Shown one piece after another: positions 30,777-43,440 of a stretch of DNA of 64,000 nt. The translations under genes were made by a program, and so were the position numbers. The notes under the pieces are model-generated. The model saw nothing but the letters and a program-made list of their open reading frames with translations. It did not search any database and was not told the origin of the DNA. The stretch comes from Pollenia angustigena (lineage: Eukaryota > Arthropoda > Insecta > Diptera > Polleniidae), in assembly GCA_930367215.1 (NCBI GenBank), contig OV884060.1, positions 10,248,001 to 10,312,000 of the forward strand, given 5' to 3'. Position 1 is the first letter of the stretch. Every line of letters begins with the position of its first letter.

Positions 30777-31616
30777 AACTTCTATTAATTGCTTTGAATT
30801 TGAATTTTGGTAAAAAATCCTAAATTATAAATTTTCTAAAATTTAACAATCTTCAAAGGGTTAAGACAAGAGCTTCCTTAACTTTCTTAAACTCTTTGCA
30901 AGCAAATGAAAATATGAAAATTTATAAGCATTTTGGTTATTATATATGATTTTTTTTAAGTTTAAACAAAGAAAAAATTTACTGAAAATAAGATAAAATA
31001 AGCAGCATAAAAATAAGGAGCAAAAAAAAAAAAAAAAAAAAGAAAGAAAATGTTAAACAAATTTTAGATTGTTATTTGTTATGAAGCTATGAATTTTAGA
31101 TGAGTCTGTCTTTATAACTCCTCTTAAATATTATGCACTTTAATGTTTAGAAAGATTTAGATGTAATAGGATTTGCTTATTTTTTTCATTTGTTAAACTG
31201 ACTAACAAAAATAGAAAGAAATGTGTTACCTTAATAATAAAAAATTAAAACAAGGAGTAGTTGGTTTTTAAAGATGTAAAAGATAATACGTATACAGATT
31301 GGAAATTATTAGTTTTTATTTCTTTTCTTAGCAAACCAAGTAAGAAAGTGCATTTTCTTTTATCAGGACAAGTTTATATTTGCACAAAAATGTTGAAAAA
31401 ATAAAGTAAATTCAACTACTTTGAACTTGTTGCTGTGTTCCGAAATGAAACTATAATCTGCAAAAGAAAAAAAAACAAATACATTTTTTTGGCCACCCTT
31501 TGTTTTGAATAGGGGCACTTGTTAATCTATTTCAATTTGAAATTTTGCTAAAATTTCATTGCAATAATTTTCTTTCTTCTTTAACTCAATAAGTTCTTTG
31601 ATTTAATTTTTATTTA

Positions 31617-32722
31617 CTACGATTTCCCGGTGGCCGAAATTCGACCACTCGACATTTACTTTCGAGAAAACCTGTGCGTTATACAACAACAACTTACACA
31701 TTTTAAGAGAACTGCAAAATGCACTATTCACCCAACTTTGTACGAATGGCTGTAAGATAAATTAAAACGCTTTTCAAACATTTTAATTCAAAAAATTTAG
31801 AATTAAAATATATTGTGCACACAAATTCCTTTAAAACGATGTATATATCAGAGAACCTCAAAATCACTATTTTTCTTGATTTATTCATACGCTAAAATTC
31901 ATTTCATTCATTCTTTGCTTGCAAAACAAAGTTCAACGTTGGTAATTTTTACAACCTTTCGTACACATTTTATTTTTGCATTTATTCGTTTTTTATTGAA
32001 AGTGCTTTATATGCATTTTTGTTGCTCTCGCAATATAACACAACTGAGTAAATTCAAAAGAACACATTCTTATACTTTTGTTTACATTAACAACAACAAT
32101 AAACCACTCGATGAGACGCTTTTTCCAAATTAACAACAATAAAAACAAGAATACATTGTACATACCTACTACTACTACTACTGCACTTTTTAAAATGAAA
32201 AAAAGTCTGTTTCTATGGAAATTGTGTGTACCTACATACGTATGTGTGTTAAGTTTCATTTCAATTTTTTTTTCTTTTACTACATAGTTGCTGCTGAATG
32301 TCTTCATGAGTAATGATTGTTTCATTTCAGGCTTTTTTGTTTGTATTTTTTTTTTCTTTACCAAAACAATCATTGTCGCACCGAACACACAAACATCTTT
32401 ATTAAAAAACGAAGCTAACGATTGTATAAATAACAGAGCACGATGTGCGTTATTTGAATGACTGCAAACCAGCAGCGAATATTTGCGGTTGCGCAAGTTT
32501 CATTGTATGACCGCAAGCGAGTGTTTTTGTTGCTGTTGATTAAATGCGATTTTTTTTCAATCGTATAAAGCTGTTCTCTGGTATATATATATATGTTCCT
32601 TTAACTGCCACTGGAGCATAGGGCGCCTAAAAACGATGTATGTTTCATTAAAATCGGTGGACGATAAGATACTTAAAAATCAACCACAAAAAAATTGTTC
32701 CCGTATTTATATTATTATATAT
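31617..32722 (+). repeat. Dispersed repeat (CCCGGTGGCCGAAATTCGAC) split by an insertion
   Basis: The left part, 31617-31847, and right part, 32629-32722, match the two ends of the uninterrupted copy at 52131-52639, which lies in the opposite orientation. ACGATGTAT is present at both edges of the intervening ~780 bp, as a target duplication would be. The insert has ends TCAGAGAAC and GTTCTCTG and no supported gene. Confidence 0.6.
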
Positions 32723-32726
32723 TTAT

Positions 32727-33294
32727 AAGAACAATTTTGATTTTTAGTTGAACTGTTAATTTTCAATTTTTGATAATCTTTAATTAGGCTTGAGTTCATC
32801 AAATTTAATTTTCATTAAAATATTTTCACTGAGGGAAGGAATTTTACCACTTGGAATTTTGATTATAATTTATTGATAATTTTTCTTGGCTGAGCTGGGA
32901 TTTGAGCACGGGTTGATCTTTACATATTTCAAGAAACACCACTTTCTATCGTCAGAATATCTTTGTGTTCTACCTACTGCACCACTGTGGTGCCCGTTAG
33001 CCAACAGTCAAACATCAATATTTTATCACTTAAATTTCAAATTACATGTTGCCTCCTTTTTCCTCTGTTTTTTCGTATTCTTCTCTGTCAAGACTTTGTC
33101 TTGAAAACCTGAATACATTTGTTTATTATGTTTTTTTGTCCACTTTCGTCGACATTTTTATTTGTACAAATTAAAGTACAAATGTAAACATTAGAGCTTG
33201 TGCCATAGCTATTTCTAAGAACAATTTTGATTTTTAGTTGAACTGTTAATTTTCAATGTTTGACATTCTTTAATTAGGCTTTATTTATTAAATT
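32727..33294 (-). repeat. Degenerate SINE copies with an 80-bp direct repeat
   Basis: 32727-32806 (AAGAACAATTTTGATTTTTA onward) recurs at 33213-33294. Between them lies a minus-strand, decayed SINE (B-box remnant near 32895-32915, then the ACAGTCAAACATCAAT motif shared with the other SINE copies). Confidence 0.5.
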
Positions 33295-33695
33295 TGATTA
33301 CCCAGAGGCCTGATATAACACCTTATTTAGCAGACACAAGCCCTCCTCGCCGCATTCCATACATATATATTTTTTACACAGGTTGTCATTAAGCACAAGC
33401 CCTTTCACACTGCCTTAAATAACAACTACGATCTCTTTCCAAACAAGGGAGTACGGAAGGCCACTAAAAATAAAAAGTAAATACAAATGAACAACTTCCT
33501 TTCTCCCTTCTTAAAGAAGGGAGTAGCGAATGTGTACTGAATATTATGGAAGGCCTTCCAAAAAGATATTTATACCTTCTAGAAGGCATATTTCTGAAGG
33601 CAGGATATCATACGAAGCGAATCTTTTAGAAAAGGGTGTAGAGGTCTCCACTTGCGGTCCTTAAAATATTTATCGCTGGGTAGCATTAAAAAAAT

Positions 33696-33905
33696 ATATC
33701 GTTACTTTAATATAGAAAAGCCCTAACTAACGTTTTCCTTATTTAACAGGAGAAGGGAAAAAACTCAGTTTTTAGAGAATTTAATAAAAAACTGCATTTA
33801 AAAAAAATCGCGACTACAAGAGTATAATTTTTATTAAGTTTTTTCCTTCTCCTGTAAAATAAGGAAAACGTTAGTTAGGGCTTTGCTATATTAAAGTAAC
33901 GATAT
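33696..33905. mobile_element. 210-bp hairpin MITE
   Basis: Near-perfect arms of about 65 bp, starting ATATCGTTACTTTAATATAG and containing GCCCTAACTAACGTTTTCCT, fold over an 80-bp centre. No ORF. From 33906 to 35546 no gene is visible beyond AT-rich and CTG-repeat-like sequence. Confidence 0.6.
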
Positions 33906-35548
33906 TCTCATTACTTATACGTTTAAGTGGCTTGTATAATAATTATTATTAATCATACGCTTACAGTTGCATTAAATTACAAAAGTATTAGTTACATTTT
34001 ACTATTACAATCCCTAAGCTTTTTTTTTTTTTATTTATTTTCCCTCTAAAAGAAAAACTTTTATTCTTCTCTTCTTTTATAAGCAAATATTCTGCTACAA
34101 ACCAAAAAATTTGATTTTGGTTAAAAGTTAGTCATACTTAAGAAATTTAATAAAATATGCGGAAGCAAAAAGAGAGTAAAATTAAAAAAAAAAAAAAAAA
34201 AAAAATTCTGCCAGCAATTTCAATGATTGACCGAGAAATTCGCTTTATAACAAAAATTAAAAAAACAAACGAAAAAAGAAAAATTATAGTTTTTATTTAT
34301 AACTTTTTCACAACATTTATAAAAAAGAAATAGAAAATATTTATAACTATTTAATTAATGCTAAATAGAAAATATTTTAATTCCTTTCAGTGAAGTTGTA
34401 AGTTAATTAAAAAAAATTTCTAAGGAAAAACTTTCCTTCTTTGGGATACTTAGTAGCAATAAAGAGTCGTTGGCTTAATCCAAAAAGTCCCTTTTTACTT
34501 AATATAACAAAATAAGCATAGATTTTCCTTGTTATAATAAAGACTTGGGTTGGCCAGGAAAGGCTGGTTATTTAGTTTTATTTACAATAACATATATAAC
34601 TACATAGCCATATAACCTGATAATCCGCCTGTTGTGAACAGCCCAGCTATTTTCCATTTAGATAACTCTTAAGTAAAACATAGTTCCCTAAACTTCTCAG
34701 ACATTCGTTCAAGCCAAGATTTTATTAATGTTCGAAAGCAACAAATCAAACAAACAAAATACAAATTTAACAACCTGGTAAAATGAAAAAGTTTTATAAT
34801 TAAAATAAGTGTATTTGTGTTGAATGATGGTGTTTACCAAATGATTCCCTTTTCTCTCTTAAAATGTATTAAAAAAGTATGTCTATGAGTGTTTGTTTAC
34901 CTATTTAAGGCAGTTTTCTGTTTGCATTTTATTTGCTGCAACTTTAACTGCATGTTTTATTATCAAAACCAGCAATGACGGTAAAAGAACTTGTATCTAA
35001 AACAAAAGTTGATTCAAGAGTATGACAACATTTTGTTGCTGTTACTGCTGCTACTGCTGTTCATGTTCTATTGCCTCCTTTTAGTTGTTGTAGATAATGA
35101 CAAAAGCTTATTTTCGTGTTAACTTGGCAACACAAGAATAGTTATATTTTTTTGTTTTGCGAACGGCAAAAAATATAGTGGCGCTAGTTCTTTTATGTTT
35201 TTGGTTTTTTCTTTCTTTAACAAACATCTTAAAAACACGCCCAATTTTTGTAAATACTTTTTTCTTAATTCTGGTTAGTTTTTGTACCTGATGTCATTTG
35301 TGGGGAAGCAGAGATGAAGAAGAAAAGATTGAAGTTGTCGAAAACTTTTTACATTTAACTAAAGGGTTTGTCTTGTTAAACTAAGATTTGTTTATGTTAA
35401 AATTTTTTTTTTTTTTGTAATGTAAGTTTGGTAAAGACACGTAGAAGTTGTGTTACAAAAAGTACTTATTGCAGAAAGAACAAAATTTCTCAGATGAAAA
35501 ATGCCGAAGCAGGTAAGAAGTAAATTTTTAATAAAGGTGTAGTAGTTA

Positions 35549-35944
35549 CCCAATAAAAAATAGAGCTTCCAACGAAGCAGGTTTGTAAGGGAGAAACATA
35601 AACGTTTCGCTTACCATTGCGCTTCCGGAAGGCATGAATTTTATATGGCGAGTTCCCACTTTGAAGCAATGCATTTTTGACACATAAAGCGCATTTTTCA
35701 GCGCATATACAAATTGTTGGATGTAACGATCAGCCTTACACACTGAATGTTTTGATACAAAGCTGCTTCGTCGTAATGGAATGCCGAAGCACTTGAAATG
35801 CTATTTTTTTTATAAAAGTTGTCGAGAGTTCTTTCACTTACTTTACTGCATCTCTGTATGTCTTATTGCGTAGCGCAAAATTGTGCGCTTATTTTTTTTT
35901 AATGTACCATTAGTGCTTCCAAAATAATAAAATATTTTATTGGG
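35549..35944. mobile_element. MITE with CCCAATAAAA ends and TA duplication
   Basis: CCCAATAAAAAATAGAGCTT at the left is matched by GCTTCC...TTTTATTGGG at the right, with TA on both sides. 396 bp, noncoding. The TA duplication suggests Tc1/mariner-type mobilisation. From 35945 to 36884 only AT-rich degenerate sequence is seen. Confidence 0.55.
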
Positions 35945-36884
35945 TACAGGCAAATGACGAACAATTTTTATCATTATTTTCTAGTTTCAAAATTTAAGCG
36001 GCTTCAACCGCCTCTAAACAATCCATCAAAGAAGCCCCCTGGCCACCCCTTGCCCTTAAAAACATGATAACATTATGATAAAGGTCAGGCAGGAGCCACT
36101 CCCTTGGAAAAAGGTGGAAGATTAGCAAGATTCCCCTACCACTAGATCATTAACCTTGAACCAATGAAATCTTATATCGGAAGATGCGAAAACAACAGGA
36201 ACAAATTGTGTAAGATGGAGATGCTTTGCGGAAGCCATATCCTCCAAAAATGGGTTAAAAATCCGCCTTTTTTTAAAGGATTTTTCATATAAAGTGATTT
36301 TGGGTTAAAAGTACTTAAACAAAACTATTCATTTCAAAATTGTTGGTTCCAAAAAAAAAGCATTTTTAAAAAGTAACAATTTCAAAAAAGCAAAATTTTT
36401 TAACAGGACGCTTTATCCTTGAAAAAAAGAGGCGATGTATTTAACTTTTGGAAATGTTTTCTAAAGAAACTTCGCTTTTTAAAATAACCTTTTTACGAAA
36501 AAGGACCTCAAAAAACCAAAAATAATATTAAGAGTATAAAGTATTTATTAAAAGTACTTTTTAGGAAAAGTTAATAGTGAAAATTGTTAAGAGTTTTGTT
36601 TTTTAAAAATCTTTAAATAGGAACTTTCAAAGGAATCTTTTTTAAAAATTTTTATTTTAAATTAATAACTTTATAAAACTTTTCTTTAAAAATGGTAGCT
36701 TTTAGTACATTTTCTAATTTGTACTCTTTTCTAAAAACGATTTTTAAAAAAAGAAATCTTTTACTGCAATCCTAAAGAACTTAAGACTCTTATATGAAAA
36801 ACTTAAAAATTGCGCCCTTTAAACACTACGTTTTTGAAAATATCTTTTAAGAAGTACCATTAAAAAAAAGTTAAAAAGTACATA

Positions 36885-37630
36885 TAACAAGTAAGAGTGC
36901 TATATTCGGTATATACCCTTCATCTTGGTGCGAAAATAATAGTAAGTTACATAAATACCGTTCGTTCAATAAAAATCATTCAATTTTGTGCCACACCCAC
37001 TTGTGCAATCTCACCTAAATTTGGTCGAATGTTGTGTATTGATTAACAAAATGCTTGTTTCTAATTTGGAAACATTGGTTCTTGCCATTCTCTAGATATA
37101 GAGAAATCTTTACTGAGTTTGTATGGGAAGCGCCATGCATGCTAACTTCTCTAATCCCGCCCAAATTTTGTCGGATATTATGCTGTGATAACTAAGATGT
37201 TTGTATCTTATTTGGAAACTTTGGCTTTTGCCGTTCTCCAGATATTCATAGAAATAAAATAAAAAACAACAACAATAAGGGACTTATTGCTAAAATTAGA
37301 GGCAGTCGTAGTTTTTATATCTCAGGCATTTGTCAATCGATCAGTCTGAATTTTAATAGCAAACAATTCCGGGCTAAATGTGATATAAATGTATAACAAC
37401 CTAGCCGCCATCATATCTGGGATCTTCGGAAAACCCATTTTAACGGACAGACAGACAGATGGACAGGCAGATGGACAGACAGACGGACATTGCTACATCA
37501 TTTTCGCTATTTATAAGGGCCCAGAATATATAAACTTAACAGGGGGTAACATCAATATTGTTAAAATCACAAACTGAATGACAACATTTTATGTAGCCTT
37601 TTCCCAAACCTGAGTTGAAGGGTATAAAAA
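36885..37630 (+). repeat. Dispersed fly repeat ending in GACAGACAGATGG motifs
   Basis: Starts AACAAGTAAGAGTGCTATAT and ends near GGGTATAAAAA. The 3' part has GGACAGACAGACAGATGGAC-type runs and a TATCTGGGATCTTCGG segment. Widespread dipteran repeats share this plan. No intact ORF. Confidence 0.55.
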
Positions 37631-37784
37631 AGAATTATTAAATAGAGAATTTTAAAAAGTTATTTTCTAACCCCCGTATTCATAAAAAATAAAATAAGTT
37701 TGAAATGTGTTTTAAGGCAAAAGTTTTATACAAAAAAAAAAAAACATGTAAAATCAGTTAAAATGGATAATCATTCAGGAAAGC

Positions 37785-38125
37785 AAATTTCGATCTACCA
37801 CATGATAAAATACAATTTGGTTTAAGGATTGATGTTTGACTATTGACGTCAGCAGTCGTCGATGGCTGCGAGTGTAAGACGGCAAATCCATCTGAGGAGA
37901 TCGAGTGGTTGCGATCGAAACATGTCATGGTAACCTGCCGGCCAGGGTTCGAGCCCGAGCCACGTCAAGAATGAAAGATTATCAATAACAATTTTAATTA
38001 ATTTTCATGTTGTAAAATTCCTTTCTTCATAAAAATAATTTAATGGAAATTAAATTTCATGAACTTAAGCCTAATTAAAAATATTAAAAATTTGGATTAA
38101 AAACCATAAATAGTTCAACAAAATA
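37785..38125 (+). repeat. tRNA-derived SINE copy
   Basis: B box GGGTTCGAGCCC (near 37946) follows an A-box-like GATGGCTGCGAGTGTAAG. The AT-rich tail contains ATTTTCATGTTGTAAAATTC. Very similar to the copy at 60895-61240. Confidence 0.65.
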
Positions 38126-38514
38126 ACCACAATACTAATTATTGTTTTATACAAATTTTTCTTAAAATGAATTTCAAATCCATTTTAATTTTTTATAAAT
38201 ACGGCAGTAAAAGTACATTTTTAACAAATCCATTCCAGTGGATATGTGGATAAGAACAATTGAAACAAATTTTCCGCGCTTTAGTTACAGTTTAACTATA
38301 GCGAACCTAAAGGATAAATTGTAATCAAAGTTTTATAAAAATAAATTAATATTAAATTGATGTTAAAATAAGAAAGTTAATAGAGAAATTTGTAAACTTG
38401 TAAAAAATCTATTTTCATTAAAAAAAAAAAAAATTATTTCTTTTTTTAGGAATCACTTTTGAAAATAATGACGCTGTAGGTGATTATTTTCTCGATTTTG
38501 ATAATGACTTATAA

Positions 38515-38788
38515 GTCTGAGTTCATACGGCTCATGTCTTATTGACAAGATTCTTCCTTTTTCTTCTTTGAACATGAATTGGCGTTCAAATGATTCATGT
38601 CATGTTGACGAAATGTTTTTTATTTTGTTTTATTTGATATTGAAAACAAAAACAAAATTAAACAACGAATAAGAAAGCAAAACGTAAAGACAGTACATGC
38701 ATCTGTGTACTCGTTTCTTTTCCCCTCGTGCCTCTCGCCTAGAAAGTAGCAATATTGTCAATAAGACATGAGCCGTATGAACACAGAC
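38515..38788. mobile_element. MITE with GTCTGAGTTCATACGG ends and TAA duplication
   Basis: About 35-bp inverted ends (GTCTGAGTTCATACGGCTCA onward) with TAA at both borders (38512-38514 and 38789-38791). The unit is 274 bp. TAA duplications are typical of PIF/Harbinger elements. Confidence 0.65.
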
Positions 38789-38814
38789 TAACACTGTGCT
38801 CGAAATTGACACTT

Positions 38815-39490
38815 TTTTTCTAGACAAGCCGGGCACATGGCGTTTTAGCATAATTCGGATACTGAATCCAATGGTGCCCACCGTTTTTTTAGGCTCTTGT
38901 TTTCTAGATATACCGTTATTTTGAAAATGGAGGAGGTTGCTCAACATATATTCGCGTAGCTCAAAAACAGTTTAGTTTATTTAAATTACTAAAAAACCGA
39001 AATTCCGCAATACAATTTCCTTTAAAACTTAGTAAAACTTTTTTTTAATATGAGCAGTCCTTTTAGATATATAATTTTTTTTTGGAAATATAATTTTTTT
39101 TTTATCAAAATGTCGTAATTTTTGTTTTTTAAAAATTCATAAAAAATTATGATTAAGATCTGTTAGCAACTTTTGATTTTATTCACAAAAGTCGAAAAAT
39201 TTTAATTAATTTAAGGATTTCATAAAACGCAGTATTTGTATGGGAGCCCCCCTAAAAAGTGGAGATAAGGGGCAAGTATGTATCGAGAAAATGTTAAAAA
39301 CAAAAAACTAATTGAGGTCGGTCATATATTTAACCCACAAGGGGCAACTCCTGGGCATTTATGGGACTTTTTCTTCAATATATCTCTGGTCTACATTGAA
39401 CATTTTGTATGGGAGCCCTCTTAAGGATGATTGAGATAATAAATAAAGTAGGGTTGGTCATACATTTTACCTGTCTAGGGGCAACCTAGG
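38815..39490. repeat. Dispersed repeat, also present inverted at 63480-63740
   Basis: GCTCTTGTTTTCTAGATATA, CCGTTATTTTGAAAATG and ATATATTCGCGTAGCTCAAA recur in reverse orientation at the right edge of the window. The 3' part repeats GGGGCAACTC and GGTTGGTCATACATTT. Noncoding. Confidence 0.5.
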
Positions 39491-39544
39491 CGCTGCAGCA
39501 GCCAAATTTAAGAATTTTATTAAACCGGCATATATGTTTGGTTG

Positions 39545-39750
39545 AAATTTTTAAATAATTAAAAATTTAATCAAGTGAATAAAACGTTTAATCAAGTGAA
39601 TTATAAGTTTAATCAAGTGAAATAAATGTTTAATTAAGTGAATTAAACGTTTAATGGATACTATTACTTTGTTTTCTGGAGTTAATCAATTAAACGTTTA
39701 ATTCACTTGATTTAACGTTTAATTCACTGGATTACATTTTTAATTAAACC
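39545..39750. repeat. Direct plus inverted array of GTTTAATCAAGTGAAT
   Basis: Several direct copies of a ~22-bp GTTTAATCAAGTGAAT unit face inverted copies (AATTCACTTGATTTAACG) across a 50-bp centre. This makes a small foldback structure. From 39751 to 41888 no gene is visible; GT microsatellites occur near 40640 and 40933-40965. Confidence 0.55.
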
Positions 39751-40932
39751 TGATTTTACTTTCGATTAATGCTTTAGTTAGTGAAAATTTTTTTTCTGTG
39801 TACCTGCTATGTAACGCATAAAGTAGCAAAGGAAGCTACTTAGTTTTAAAAATCTACATTTAAAAATATTTTAAATTTCAAAAAAGGCCCCTTTAAAAAA
39901 GTACCTTTTTTCTTACATTTCCAATTATTCGAAATTTGATTTAAAAACTTCTAAATTTGCATTTGTTACCTGTTTTTATTTTCTACTTCCAAACTTTAAC
40001 ATATCTAAAATTTCTTTGTCTCTCTAAACTCACTCTGTGTATTTACCCAACACGCAAATTAATTTAATTAAGAAAGATAAACCCTAAAATCACGCAGACA
40101 AATATTTTTTAATGTGTGTAACTAGGAAAAAGTTTTCCTTTTACTAAATTCTAAATTCTACTTTTCTATAACCCGAATAAAAGCCACAAACTAGAGAGAA
40201 GATCCTTTTGTTAGTTTTACAAACAACTAGAAACTTTTACAATAATTTTCGACTGCTTAAATTAAAATTAGTTTAATTAGGAAAAATTTCATTTAACTTA
40301 AAATGTAAAACATTTAACCAAAAACAAAAAAAAAAAAAAAAAAAAAAAAGAAAGAGAGGCAAACAACTTTTTATCATGACTGAAATTACTTAGGAAAGAG
40401 AAGAAAAGACCAAATGAATTTTAAATTAATTACATTAATTAAAACTTTAATGTATGCAATCTATTAAACTGTAATAAACTGAATCGGAAACTAAGAAAAT
40501 TACAAAATAAACACACAAACACATTTATCTAAGCACTTGCACAATAACAAATGGTCACTGTTCATTTAAAGCAAGAGCAGAATTTAATAGTATTAGTGGT
40601 GTTAGAGTAAATGCGTTTATTTTCTTTAGAAATTTAAATGTGTGTTTGTGTGTGTGTGTGTATGTAAAGGAGTATATATACAAATATTTCTTAAGACTGT
40701 ATATGTATGAGTGTAAGGCCATGCCTGTTTGTTTATTTAGTTTCTGATATATTGACATGTCAACACATTTATTTCTTCATTCATTCATTCATTCAATGTT
40801 GGTTTTTAAGCAAGTGTTTGTGTTTGTGTGTGTATGAGAGTGCATAAAGCCTTTCTATTTGTTTGGACATCTTTGTATATGTTAGAGTATAAGTAGCCGC
40901 CTGAATGTATTTATAAGTATGGCTGCGTGCGT

Positions 40933-40969
<37 letters not shown>

Positions 40970-41891
40970 TTAAACCGCAAGTATTGCTAAATTTGTTGTG
41001 CCTGTGGTTCTGACCACAAAATTTGTTTATCCAATCACTCAAGTGCAGCATAATAGACTTGAGAGCCGACAATACCAGACAACAGCATTGACACTAGACA
41101 GATGGATAATGTGAAGATGAATTAAACAACGAATATTAAGGAATTTAGTAAACACACTCTCACACATACAATTCATTATTGTAAATAGAAGACATTTAAA
41201 CAAAAGGAAAGAAACTTAAATAATATTGTTAATTTATAAAGAGGTCTGCCTGCCAATCGATTTTATTAAATGATTATTTTTAAGAGTTTTAAAAGGAAAA
41301 AAATTATTATTTAATATTCGCTGACTGCTACAATGTTAAGTTTATGTTGTATGGCAGGTTCCAAAACTTAGTGTTGCACATTGTAGATTTTTTTTAATTA
41401 AAACTGCAATTGATTAAAGCTTGTTTTGCATTTTTCACCAGAGTGAAATAGAGTTGCATATGCATAGGCGCGAGCAATTTATTAGCGGTTTTTTTGGAAC
41501 ATGGTTTTATTCTGGCCTATTTATTTAAGGTTGAAATATTATTAGCCTTGCCCACGATGTCGATCGATAGCTAAGGAAGCATCAAAAAGTCCCTCATTAT
41601 CGTTCTCATGAGCATCACACTAACTGTAGACTTGTTGACGTCAAGCTTAACATTTCTAGCGTAGTGCATTTATTCATTGTCAAATGACTCCACAAATTAA
41701 ATCTTAGTTTGAAAATAAAAGTCAGCAAAATGAAGCCATTAAGATACTGCTCTGGGCTACTTAATTTGCTATACATGACAACAAAGTAGTCAACAAAAAA
41801 CAACGTTTTCTAACAAAAATAATTTTATAAAACAATAAAATTTTATTAGTGTTGTTGTTTTAAAGAAATATTATCATAAATAAAATATTAA

Positions 41892-42165
41892 GGCCCTGAA
41901 TTTGTAAAACGCAACGCAATCCCAAAAATAACATTGAAAGCAAAAACAATGTCAAACATTTTTCAAAATTTTGTTGTTGCTTTCTACAGAAATACATATT
42001 GCGTTTAAAAATTATCAACGCCACAAGATATGCAGCGTTTAAAATTTAAAAATTCAATATTCATTTCTATAGAAAACAACAACAAAATTATGAAATATTT
42101 TTGAGTTTGTTTTTGCTTTCAATATAATTTTTGGCGTTGCTTTTGCGTTTTACAAATTTAGGGCC
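41892..42165. mobile_element. Harbinger-like MITE, TAA duplication
   Basis: Ends GGCCCTGAATTTGTAAAACG and CGTTTTACAAATTTAGGGCC, with TAA on both sides (41889-41891 and 42166-42168). The inverted ends extend about 60 bp. 274 bp, noncoding. The TAA duplication and GG...CC termini fit PIF/Harbinger. Confidence 0.7.
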
Positions 42166-42229
42166 TAAATGTTGGTGTTTTAAGTGAAATTAAAAGCATT
42201 AAAGAATTTGTTTCTTTTTGTTAGGACCA

Positions 42230-42835
42230 GCACTCAAGGGATGACCATTACTAATGCATTGCATTGTGTTGGAACTAGGAAAATAGGTTATGGGAAGGAA
42301 GAAAGAAGGAGTAGTGCTTGTGGACATTCGACTTCAATTTATTCATGTTGAAAGTAAGAGGGAAGACTTCATCAGGAAGGTAAGGTTAGGTTTAATGGGT
42401 CCCTTTGTGATACCCTTAGCCAGTAACAAGTCAGCCAGATTTCACCAGTCTATTCCCCAGAAGTCACTGCAGCCTCGAACCACCCCGACTCCTTGCAGAA
42501 CAGAGATCTCAATTTTATTCCCACATTAGACGCATCGTCCAGACATGGCAGTTTAAGTCTCCCAAAATACCTAAACCTTATGGCCTGCAGACCAGGGCAT
42601 TGGCATAGAAAGTGAAACACCGTCTCCTCCTACTCCACCTCCTCATCATGACAATTTCTAGAGTAGTCGTTGTAATCAAGACCCATTCTCCTCGCATGAG
42701 TCCCTATCACCCAGTGCCCTGTAAAGACCGATATCACTGTCTTTATCTGGTCCCTTCCGAGACCAAGTTGCACACGGGTTCTCGCCGTGTCATAGCCAGG
42801 CCATAAAGTCCTGGCCATCAAGCAGGTATGCTCTC
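42230..42835 (-). pseudogene. LINE remnant, RNase-H/C-terminal region
   Basis: The minus strand reads ARTLWPGYDTARTR, then TGHWVIGTHARRMGL and a zinc-knuckle-like NDYSRNCHDEE. These are typical of the RNase H and C-terminal part of Jockey/LOA/R1-style LINEs. Stops and frame breaks show it is dead. It abuts a different LINE fragment at about 42836. Confidence 0.6.
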
Positions 42836-43440
42836 CCTGTCAGACTTTAGCAGGAAGTTTATTCCACATACGAACAGTCCAGCCAAAAAACGAATTCTCT
42901 CCGTAATGCGTTGTACGATACACCAGTCAATCGACCACAAAAGGATGGGATATTGAGGGAAACCAGATTCTTTATTTTATCAAAACACATCCCATTGTTG
43001 TAACAATACAACAGGCAAACACAACCCACATTGCGAAGATGCCCAAGGGAGTCAATATAACTGGATACCCTACTGTCACCAATAAAGTATGAACGACCGG
43101 CTTACTCATGAGAGTTGTATTCCATTCGCGGTCGGATAAAGGTGTCATAAATAGCAAGGAAATCAGATGGAGGGAAGTATAACCAACACCGTTTTATGAA
43201 ACCGAGGCTCTTGGATGCTTCTTTCGACACCAAATCAAGAGATATACCACACATATATATACAGATAAGGCAGCCTGCTCCGTCGCACGTTTATTCGTCA
43301 GCATACAACACTGGTTCTTTCGGGCTGTAAAATCGACCCTATTCACACGACCCCAATCCGAGGTTACGTCTAGGTTTCGGCCAAACGCATCATTCATGTT
43401 CTGCCTTATAGCACCAACATCGGATACGCTTGGTTAATCA
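42836..43440 (-). pseudogene. Second LINE remnant, reverse-transcriptase C-terminus
   Basis: The minus-strand frames give SKEASKSLGFIKRC, then FIRPRMEYNSH, then SLGHLRNVGCVCLLYCYNNG. This is the usual order at the end of CR1/Jockey-type RT domains. It is frameshifted and stop-riddled. From 43441 to 45988 I see no gene. Confidence 0.6.

Noticed and set aside
31993..32496. 167-codon minus-strand ORF
   Set aside because: Lys and Val runs from poly-A and GTT repeats; it lies in an inserted repeat and has no recognisable domain.
33696..33905. microRNA precursor
   Set aside because: The 65-bp near-perfect arms and sharp ends fit a MITE; a pre-miRNA would be shorter and imperfect.
38630..38947. 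105-codon minus-strand ORF
   Set aside because: It spans the border of a MITE and an unrelated dispersed repeat, so it is accidental.
42290..42529. 79-codon plus-strand ORF
   Set aside because: It is antisense to the LINE remnant, whose minus-strand frames carry recognisable RT and RNase H motifs.
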